Origin: Burkholderia multivorans ATCC BAA-247
Lineage (GTDB): Bacteria > Pseudomonadota > Gammaproteobacteria > Burkholderiales > Burkholderiaceae
DNA length: 64,000 bases
NCBI RefSeq assembly: GCF_000959525.1
Contig: NZ_CP009832.1
Coordinates: 2,418,001-2,482,000, forward strand
Direction: 5' to 3'
Numbering within the stretch: position 1 is the stretch's first letter; each line of letters starts with the position of its first letter. Both the position numbers and the translations under genes were made by a program. Shown in pieces: positions 58,287 to 64,000 of this stretch. A model generated the notes under the pieces. It was not told where the DNA came from, made no database searches, and saw only the letters and a list, made by a program, of their open reading frames with translations.

Positions 58287-58383
58287 CGACTACCCCTTGG
58301 TGAACATGAATCCTCTGCATGGCGGCGCGATCGTGCGCGCCGCGTCTTGGCCGGCGCCTCGGCGCCGCTGTCTCCCACTCACC

Positions 58384-58410
58384 CGCGCGCGACCCGGCAG
58401 GTCGCGCGCG
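58384..58410. repeat. 11-bp hairpin in the acs upstream region
   Basis: CGCGCGCGACC (58384-58394) and GGTCGCGCGCG (58400-58410) form a perfect stem with a 5-base loop. It is between acs and the divergent EamA gene, in a 280-bp gap with no other clear features. Confidence 0.75.
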
Positions 58411-58566
58411 ATGCTGCACCGCGTCACGCACACGAAGGCGGTCGGCGGTCCGGCTGTTTCAAGATAAGCGCTTCAACTTACCCGTCACTTACGCGGCGGC
58501 CGGCGCTTGGCGCGCCGCCGGCCGCGACCCTACAATCCTAACTGAACTCGCCTTCCGGATTCCAGC

Positions 58567-59466
58567 TTGAATCGCTACGCATTCTGTCTCGTCCTGTCGA
58601 TGCTCTTCGTCGGCGTCAACGTCGGCATCGGCAAATCGATCGTCGCCTTCGTTCCCGTCGCCCTGCTCGCTACCCTGCGTTTCGTGATCGCGATCGCCGT
58701 GCTGTGGCCGCTGTTCAATCCCGTCAAGATGCGCGCGGTGCGGCGCGCGGAATGGCTGAACCTGTTTCTGCAGGCGTTCTTCGGCACGTTCATGTTCACG
58801 CTGCTGATGCTCAACGGCGTACAGCGCACGAGCGCCGTCGCGGCCGGCGTGATCACGAGCACGTTCCCCGCGATCGTCGCGCTGTTCGCCTGGCTGTTCC
58901 TCGGAGAAAAGCCGAACGGCCGTGCGCTCGTGTCGATCGTGCTCGCGATCGCCGGCGTCGTGACGATCAACCTCGCGAGCGGCAATGCGTCCGCACAGGG
59001 CGCGCCGGCCGGTTCGCTGACCGGCAACCTGCTGATCCTCGGCGCCGTGTGCTGCGAATCGATCTACGTGATCCTGTCGCGCCGCCTGACGCAGACGCTC
59101 GCGCCGATCGACATCTGCGCCTACACGCACCTGTTCGGCCTGCTGCTGATGCTGCCGCTCGGCGCCGGCGCGTTGTGGCGCTTCGACTATGCGAGCGTGC
59201 CGGCCGGCACGTGGGCGCTCGTCGTGTGGTACGGGCTGTCGGCGAGCATCTTCTCGTTCTGGCTGTGGATGAAGGGTATCCGCCACGTGCCGGGCAGCCT
59301 CGCCGGCGTGTTCAGCGCGGTGCTGCCGGTCGCGGCAGCCGTCTACGGGATCGCGTTCCTCGGCGAGCGGCCGACGTTCGCGCATGGCATCGCGCTCGCG
59401 TGCGTGGTCGGCGGGATCGTGCTCGCGAGCCTGCGCATCAAATCGGCGGACGCCGCCGCCTCCTGA
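58567..59466 (+). CDS. EamA/DMT family transporter
   Basis: This 299-residue transporter has ten predicted membrane helices in two EamA repeats (about 5-135 and 155-290). It starts at TTG (58567); the frame is not usefully open before it, and no strong Shine-Dalgarno is seen. Typical EamA elements are the LLATLRFVIAI first helices and GAVCCESIYVILSRRL. The substrate (amino acid, metabolite or drug) is unknown. It is divergent from acs and followed by the UPF0114 gene after 108 bases. Confidence 0.87.
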   Translation: MNRYAFCLVLSMLFVGVNVGIGKSIVAFVPVALLATLRFVIAIAVLWPLFNPVKMRAVRRAEWLNLFLQAFFGTFMFTLLMLNGVQRTSAVAAGVITSTFPAIVALFAWLFLGEKPNGRALVSIVLAIAGVVTINLASGNASAQGAPAGSLTGNLLILGAVCCESIYVILSRRLTQTLAPIDICAYTHLFGLLLMLPLGAGALWRFDYASVPAGTWALVVWYGLSASIFSFWLWMKGIRHVPGSLAGVFSAVLPVAAAVYGIAFLGERPTFAHGIALACVVGGIVLASLRIKSADAAAS

Positions 59467-59574
59467 TCCGTCCCCCGGCACATCGGCGCGTCGCTGCAGG
59501 CGCGCCGGCCGACGCGTTACAATAGCGCGCCCTTTAAGTTACCCACGATACCCACCCACCGCAGCACATTCACC

Positions 59575-60159
59575 ATGTCCGCCCCGCACTCGCCCGGCCG
59601 TCCCGCCGCTCGTCCGTTGCGCCCTTTGCCCGCGCTGATCTTCATGAGCCGCTGGCTCCAGGTTCCGCTCTATCTCGGGCTGATCGTCGCGCAGGCGATT
59701 TACGTGTTCCTGTTTCTGAAAGAAGTCTGGCATCTGCTGTCGCACGCAACGAGCCTCGACGAAATCAGCGTGATGCTCGCGGTGCTCGGCCTGATCGACG
59801 TGGTGATGATCTCGAACTTGCTGATCATGGTGATCGTCGGCGGTTACGAGACGTTCGTGTCGCGTCTCGGCATCGAAGGCCATCCCGACGAGCCCGAATG
59901 GCTCGACCACGTGAATGCGGGCGTGCTGAAGGTCAAGCTGTCGATGGCGCTGATCAGCATTTCGTCGATCCATCTGCTGAAAACCTTCATCAACCCCGAT
60001 CAGCACACGATGCACGCGATCATGTGGCAGGTGATCATCCACGTGTCGTTCCTCGTGTCGGCGCTCGTGATGGCGTGGGTCGACCGCCTCACGACGCACA
60101 CGCATCCGGCCCATTTCCACGAGACGCAGACAGCCGCTGCGTCGCGCACGCCGGCCTGA
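59575..60159 (+). CDS. UPF0114/TIGR00645 family membrane protein
   Basis: This 194-residue membrane protein of the UPF0114 family has three or four helices (about 29-50, 70-95, 130-150 and 155-175) and the conserved [16 protein letters not shown] and [16 protein letters not shown]. Its function is unknown. A TACAAT box at 59518-59523 may be its -10. It is 43 bases before the fumarase gene on the same strand and may be cotranscribed. Confidence 0.88.
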   Translation: MSAPHSPGRPAARPLRPLPALIFMSRWLQVPLYLGLIVAQAIYVFLFLKEVWHLLSHATSLDEISVMLAVLGLIDVVMISNLLIMVIVGGYETFVSRLGIEGHPDEPEWLDHVNAGVLKVKLSMALISISSIHLLKTFINPDQHTMHAIMWQVIIHVSFLVSALVMAWVDRLTTHTHPAHFHETQTAAASRTPA

Positions 60160-60202
60160 ACGGCCGGCCCAGCATTCCTACTGTCCCCACAGAGCCTCAG
60201 CC

Positions 60203-61726
60203 ATGACCGTCATCAAACAGGAAGACCTGATCCAGAGCATCGCGGATTCGCTGCAATACATCAGCTACTACCATCCGCTCGACTACATCCAGGCGCTCGG
60301 CCGCGCATACGAGCTCGAAGAGAGCCCGGCCGCGAAGGACGCGATCGCGCAGATCCTCACCAACAGCCGCATGTGTGCGGAAGGCCGCCGTCCGATCTGC
60401 CAGGACACCGGGATCGTGACGATCTTCGTGAAGGTCGGCATGGACGTGCGCTGGGACGGCGCGACGATGAGCGTGACCGACATGATCAACGAAGGCGTGC
60501 GCCGCGGCTACACGCATCCGGACAACGTGCTGCGCGCATCGATCGTGAATCCGCCGGAAGGCGCGCGCAAGAACACGAAGGACAATACGCCGGCGGTGAT
60601 CCACTACGAGATCGTGCCGGGCGACAAGGTCGACGTGCAGGTCGCGGCCAAGGGCGGCGGCTCCGAGAACAAGTCGAAGTTCGTGATGCTCAATCCGTCC
60701 GACTCGATCGTCGACTGGGTGCTGAAGACGGTGCCGACGATGGGCGCGGGCTGGTGCCCGCCCGGCATGCTCGGGATCGGCATCGGCGGCACCGCGGAGA
60801 AGGCGATGCTGATGGCGAAGGAATCGCTGATGGATCCGATCGACATCCAGGAAATCATCGCGCGCGGCCCGCAGGACTGGATCGAGGAACTGCGCGTCGA
60901 ACTGCACGAGAAGGTGAACGCGCTCGGCATCGGCGCGCAAGGTCTCGGCGGCCTGTCGACCGTGCTCGACGTGAAGATCATGGCGGCGCCGACGCACGCG
61001 GCATCGAAGCCGGTCGCGCTGATCCCGAACTGCGCGGCCACGCGCCACGCGCATTTCGTGCTCGACGGCTCGGGCCCCGCGAAACTCGAGGCGCCGTCGC
61101 TCGACGCATGGCCGAAGGTCAACTGGGAGCCGAACACCGAAACGAGCAAGCGCGTCGACCTGAACACGCTGACGCCGGAAGAAGTCGCGAGCTGGAAGCC
61201 GGGCCAGACGCTGCTGCTGTCGGGCAAGATGCTGACGGGCCGCGACGCTGCGCACAAGCGCATCGCCGACATGCTCGCGAAGGGCGAGAAGCTGCCGGTC
61301 GACTTCACGAACCGCGTGATCTACTACGTCGGCCCCGTCGATCCGGTGCGCGACGAAGTGGTCGGCCCGGCCGGCCCGACGACCGCCACGCGGATGGACA
61401 AGTTCACCGAGACGATGCTCGCGCAGACGGGCCTGATCTCGATGATCGGCAAGGCCGAGCGCGGGCCGGTCGCGATCGAGGCGATCAAGAAGCACAAGGC
61501 GGCCTATCTGATGGCGGTCGGCGGCGCCGCGTACCTCGTGTCGAAGGCGATCCGCGACGCGAAGGTGATCGCATTCGAAGATCTCGGGATGGAAGCGATC
61601 TACGAATTCGACGTGAAGGACATGCCTGTAACAGTTGCTGTCGATTCTTCGGGCACGTCGGTGCACCAGACCGGTCCGAAGGAATGGCAGGCGAAGATCG
61701 GCAAGATCCCGGTCGCGACCGCTTAA
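60203..61726 (+). CDS. fumA: Fumarate hydratase class I
   Basis: This 507-residue class I fumarase is a [4Fe-4S] enzyme of the citric-acid cycle. It has candidate cluster cysteines in RRPICQDTG, AGWCPPGML and IPNCAATRHA, and a complete C-terminal domain (KAAYLMAVGGAAYL; FEDLGMEAIYEF). It is sensitive to oxidative damage in homologues. It is separated from bacterioferritin by a strong terminator and 210 bases. It is the only TCA-cycle gene in the window. Confidence 0.95.
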   Translation: MTVIKQEDLIQSIADSLQYISYYHPLDYIQALGRAYELEESPAAKDAIAQILTNSRMCAEGRRPICQDTGIVTIFVKVGMDVRWDGATMSVTDMINEGVRRGYTHPDNVLRASIVNPPEGARKNTKDNTPAVIHYEIVPGDKVDVQVAAKGGGSENKSKFVMLNPSDSIVDWVLKTVPTMGAGWCPPGMLGIGIGGTAEKAMLMAKESLMDPIDIQEIIARGPQDWIEELRVELHEKVNALGIGAQGLGGLSTVLDVKIMAAPTHAASKPVALIPNCAATRHAHFVLDGSGPAKLEAPSLDAWPKVNWEPNTETSKRVDLNTLTPEEVASWKPGQTLLLSGKMLTGRDAAHKRIADMLAKGEKLPVDFTNRVIYYVGPVDPVRDEVVGPAGPTTATRMDKFTETMLAQTGLISMIGKAERGPVAIEAIKKHKAAYLMAVGGAAYLVSKAIRDAKVIAFEDLGMEAIYEFDVKDMPVTVAVDSSGTSVHQTGPKEWQAKIGKIPVATA

Positions 61727-61740
61727 GCGCAACGACGCGA

Positions 61741-61770
61741 AAGGCCGGACAGACCCTGTCCGGCCTTTTT
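61741..61770 (+). terminator. Terminator after fumA
   Basis: A 12-bp perfect stem (61741-61752 with 61756-61767) has a 3-base loop and is followed by T. It is one of the strongest terminators in the window. Confidence 0.92.
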
Positions 61771-61936
61771 CATTCCGGTATGCATTCGCGCGTATCGCGA
61801 ATCGTTCCTTGCGGACCGTTCGCGGTTGATTCTCATTACGGCCGACAAGCCGATCGGACAAGGCTTCGGCGCTTGGCATTTCGTGTTCCAGCGATTATCG
61901 TTCGGTTTCTGAAGCGCTACTGAAGAAGGAAAAGCC

Positions 61937-62413
61937 ATGCAAGGCGACAAGAAAGTCATCGAATACCTGAACGCCCAGCTGAAGAACGAACTCACGGCGA
62001 TCAACCAGTACTTCCTGCATGCCCGCATGTACAAGCACTGGGGCCTCGACAAGCTCGGCAAGCACGAATACGACGAGTCGATCGGCGAAATGAAACACGC
62101 GGACTGGCTGATCGAGCGCGTGTTCATGCTCGACGGCCTGCCGAACCTGCAGGATCTGCACAAGCTGCTCGTCGGCGAGGAGACCGAAGAAATCCTGAAG
62201 TGCGACCTGAAGCTCGAGCAGATCTCCCAGGCCACCTGCAAGGAAGCGATCGCCTATTGCGAATCGGTGCGCGACTACGTGTCGCGCGAGATCTTCGAAA
62301 AGATCCTCGACGACACCGAAGAGCACATCGACTGGCTGGAAACGCAGATCGACCTGATCGGCAAGGTCGGCCTGCAGAACTATCAGCAGTCGATGATGGG
62401 TTCGCCGGAGTAA
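61937..62413 (+). CDS. bfr: Bacterioferritin
   Basis: This 158-residue iron-storage protein assembles into 24-mers and oxidises Fe(II). Haem ligand Met52 and ferroxidase residues Glu18, Glu51, His54, Glu94 and His130 are present. At position 127, normally a bridging Glu, the codon is ACC (Thr), while 128 and 129 are Glu (TEEH). The length matches the family. It is followed by murI after 26 bases. bfd, which releases its iron, is 1 kb downstream. A GAAGGAAAAG Shine-Dalgarno is seen. Confidence 0.95.
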   Translation: MQGDKKVIEYLNAQLKNELTAINQYFLHARMYKHWGLDKLGKHEYDESIGEMKHADWLIERVFMLDGLPNLQDLHKLLVGEETEEILKCDLKLEQISQATCKEAIAYCESVRDYVSREIFEKILDDTEEHIDWLETQIDLIGKVGLQNYQQSMMGSPE

Positions 62414-62439
62414 GCGCCCCCCGCCCGCTCGCCGTTCGC

Positions 62440-63318
62440 ATGACGATGACGATTTCCCCGAGCGCCGCCGAAGCGCACCGCACCGCTACCGCTGCCGCCG
62501 CACCGATCGGGATCTTCGATTCCGGGCTAGGCGGCCTGTCGGTGCTGCGTGCGGTTCGTGCGCGGCTGCCCGGCGAGTCGTTCGTCTATGTCGCCGACAC
62601 GCGCCATGCGCCGTACGGCGAGCGCGACGACGCGTTCATTACCGAACGCACGCTCGCGATCGGCGAGTGGCTCGTCGAGCAACGCGCCAAGGCGCTCGTC
62701 GTCGCGTGCAACACGGCAACCGCCCAATCGATCGCGGCGGTACGCGAACGTCTCGCGATTCCGCTCGTCGGCGTCGAGCCCGGCATCAAGCCGGCGGTCG
62801 AGCAATCGGCGAGCGGCGTCGTCGGCGTGCTGGCCACGCAAGCCACGCTGCGCAGCGCGCGTTTCCAGGCGCTGCTCGAACGCCACGGCGCCGGGTGTCG
62901 TTTCATCTGCCAGCCCGGTCACGGCCTCGTGCAGGCCGTCGAGCGCGGCGACACCGGCTCGCCCGCGCTGCGCGCGCTTCTCGACGGCTATCTGAAGCCG
63001 ATGCTCGACGCAGGTGCCGACACGATCGTGCTCGGCTGCACGCACTATCCGTTTCTCACCACCGCGATTCGCGGCCTGATCGGCGAGCGCATAGCGATCG
63101 TCGATACGAGCGACGCGATCGCGCGCCAGCTGGCCCGCGTGCTGGAACAGCACGGGCTGCGTACGCCCGCCGGCATGCCTGCGGCCGCTCCCCGCTTCTG
63201 CTCGACGGGCGACGGGCGTCCGTTGCAGGCGCTCGCATCGACGCTGCTTGACCTCGACGCGCCGGTCGAAGCCGTCACGATCGCATCGCCGAACGCGCGC
63301 GCTTGCGCGTCCGCCTGA
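62440..63318 (+). CDS. murI: Glutamate racemase
   Basis: This 292-residue enzyme supplies D-glutamate for peptidoglycan. The two catalytic cysteines are Cys90 in VVACNTATA and Cys200 in VLGCTHYPF. The core starts with IGIFDSGLGGLSVLRA. I chose the ATG giving MTMTISPSA; a second ATG lies two codons later. About 20 residues before the core are Ala/Thr-rich. It is 26 bases after bfr, so the two could be cotranscribed, though functionally unrelated. Confidence 0.94.
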   Translation: MTMTISPSAAEAHRTATAAAAPIGIFDSGLGGLSVLRAVRARLPGESFVYVADTRHAPYGERDDAFITERTLAIGEWLVEQRAKALVVACNTATAQSIAAVRERLAIPLVGVEPGIKPAVEQSASGVVGVLATQATLRSARFQALLERHGAGCRFICQPGHGLVQAVERGDTGSPALRALLDGYLKPMLDAGADTIVLGCTHYPFLTTAIRGLIGERIAIVDTSDAIARQLARVLEQHGLRTPAGMPAAAPRFCSTGDGRPLQALASTLLDLDAPVEAVTIASPNARACASA

Positions 63319-63422
63319 CCCACCCTCTTCGCCGCGCATCGCAAGGTGCGGCGGCTCGCCCCTATCAGGGTCCGATGACCTTTAAAAAAACCGAACCCGC
63401 GCTTGTCAACGCCGCAGAATTT

Positions 63423-63441
63423 AATGATAATAATTCGCATT
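63423..63441. promoter_or_regulatory. Fur box before bfd
   Basis: AATGATAATAATTCGCATT is a 19-bp Fur-type dyad with 7 of 9 positions symmetric. It lies 22 bases before the bfd ATG, in position to block initiation. Confidence 0.82.
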
Positions 63442-63463
63442 AACGTTAGCTATCGCACTCATC

Positions 63464-63700
63464 ATGATCGTCTGCGTATGCAAGTCTGTTTCCGATCGGA
63501 AGATTCGCGCGTCCCTCGCGGAGGGCGTGGACTCGTTCGACGAGCTTCAGTTCGAGCTTGGCGTGGCGACCTGCTGCGGCAAATGCGAGGAGTCGGTACG
63601 CGACCTGATGGCCGAGCACGGCGTGTGCGCGAGCCGGTGCGGTGTCGAGCATCACGCTCATCCGATTCCGGTGACGTTCTACGAACGCAAGGCGGCCTGA
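63464..63700 (+). CDS. bfd: Bacterioferritin-associated ferredoxin
   Basis: This 78-residue [2Fe-2S] ferredoxin reduces and releases iron from bacterioferritin. Its cluster ligands are Cys4 and Cys6 (CVC) and Cys38 and Cys41 (CCGKC), as in E. coli Bfd. A C-terminal tail (CASRCGVEHHAH) has two extra Cys and several His and is longer than in E. coli Bfd (64 residues). The Fur box just upstream implies induction by iron starvation. It is followed by a terminator. Confidence 0.93.
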   Translation: MIVCVCKSVSDRKIRASLAEGVDSFDELQFELGVATCCGKCEESVRDLMAEHGVCASRCGVEHHAHPIPVTFYERKAA

Positions 63701-63717
63701 GCGGGCCGAGCGTGCGT

Positions 63718-63746
63718 ATGCGGCCCCGGCCGCATTTTTTGTTTTT
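63718..63746 (+). terminator. Terminator after bfd
   Basis: A stem of ATGCGG with CCGCAT (63718-63723 with 63730-63735), extending inward, is followed by six T and GTTTTT. Confidence 0.88.
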
Positions 63747-63803
63747 CCCGTCAGCAAGCCATCGTCTGCGCAAGCCAGCGGTTTATTCGCGAAGGAGCTG
63801 GAC

Positions 63804-63866
63804 ATGGAACTGCTGATCGGTTTTGTAACCACCGTATGCATCTCGCTGCTGATCTTCCGCAAGTGA
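63804..63866 (+). CDS. 20-residue hydrophobic peptide between bfd and probable tonB
   Basis: The frame encodes MELLIGFVTTVCISLLIFRK, a single hydrophobic segment. GGAG lies 8-11 bases before the ATG and the frame ends in TGA. It sits in the 216-bp gap between bfd and the next gene. A ribosome site, hydrophobicity and a normal stop support translation, but so short a frame can arise by chance. Confidence 0.5.
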   Translation: MELLIGFVTTVCISLLIFRK

Positions 63867-63916
63867 TGCCGTTTCACCCGCCGCGCCCCGGGTGCGACGT
63901 CGTTCTTTCAAGCTAA

Positions 63917-64000
63917 CATGCAGCCATCGCATTCCGCTTCTGCCGGCGCCTTGCCGGCTGTTCCACGTATGAATCTCCGAGTCGTCGCCGTCGCGGTCGG
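63917..64000 (+). CDS. tonB: Probable TonB N-terminus, cut by window end
   Basis: An ATG at 63917 opens a frame that runs off the window (28 codons visible; MQPSHSASAGALPAVPRMNL then a hydrophobic start VVAVAV). The basic/Pro-rich start followed by the beginning of a membrane segment fits TonB, and tonB-exbB-exbD next to bfd is the expected Burkholderia order. A second ATG is at 63968. The identity rests mainly on context. Confidence 0.5.

Overview
The window is ordinary-looking chromosomal DNA from a high-GC betaproteobacterium, most likely a Burkholderia (cepacia-complex or pseudomallei-group type). The reasons are the strongly G/C-ending codons, the complete seven-gene hut operon using the formiminoglutamate-deiminase branch (HutF/HutG), the glnA-ntrB-ntrC block, the VC_2705-type symporter pair next to acs, and the bfr-murI-bfd iron block. 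The assignment rests on family knowledge and gene layout, not on a database search. I see no rRNA, CRISPR array, insertion sequence, integrase or prophage gene.

Layout. 1-6.3 kb: the end of prlC (M3 oligopeptidase), dinB, an L-Asp/Glu racemase, initiator tRNA-fMet with a near-consensus promoter, xthA and an S9 oligopeptidase. 6.3-10.65 kb: the nitrogen block ntrC-ntrB-glnA on the minus strand, with a sigma-54 promoter and NtrC-like sites upstream of glnA. 11-15.4 kb: a rhodanese, a molybdopterin-binding-domain protein coupled to an EI24/CysZ-like membrane protein, and a sterol-desaturase/beta-propeller pair. 15.5-21.5 kb: hrpA and argA back to back with only 23 bp between their start codons, then yggX. 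21.5-27.2 kb: an acyl-CoA dehydrogenase / CaiB-type CoA-transferase / MHS transporter operon with a divergent LysR regulator. 27.3-31.8 kb: tRNA-Val(CAC), cysC, and a polyamine (gamma-glutamylputrescine-type) cluster. 32.4-40.7 kb: the hut operon, hutH-hutC-hutU-hutD-hutI-hutF-hutG, running from one promoter flanked by two copies of an inverted repeat to a strong terminator. 40.8-51.1 kb: an orphan periplasmic amino-acid-binding protein, a phosphopantetheinyl transferase, an alpha/beta hydrolase with a divergent LysR, an MFS transporter with a coupled 38-residue ORF, a DHH phosphoesterase, an MFS/lactonase pair and a HAD phosphatase. 51.2-53.8 kb: a Fur-box-preceded TonB-dependent receptor and tRNA-Ser(GGA). 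53.9-58.3 kb: acs plus a two-subunit sodium:solute symporter (acetate-type uptake and activation). 58.6-64 kb: an EamA transporter, a UPF0114 protein, class I fumarase, bacterioferritin, murI, Fur-box-preceded bfd, a 20-residue membrane peptide and the start of a probable tonB.

How the genes work together. Much of the window is nitrogen and amino-acid supply: histidine is degraded to glutamate by Hut, polyamines are degraded by the Puu/Spu-like enzymes, and ammonia is assimilated by GlnA under NtrB/NtrC. ArgA then commits glutamate to arginine. The right end handles iron storage and release (Bfr, Bfd, a TonB receptor, probable TonB).

The most informative new observations are regulatory or structural. 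They are a palindromic -10 shared by hrpA and argA that predicts two leaderless transcripts, two HutC-type operators 45 bp apart around the hutH promoter, a sigma-54/NtrC layout at glnA, an 11-bp LysR inverted repeat, and a perfect 34-bp palindrome downstream of ntrC. Others are three back-to-back hairpins in an apparently non-coding 746-bp gap, two coupled or standalone mini-ORFs, a Glu-to-Thr change in the bacterioferritin ferroxidase site, and an acyl-CoA operon of unknown substrate. I found no convincing wholly new multi-gene defence or mobile system.
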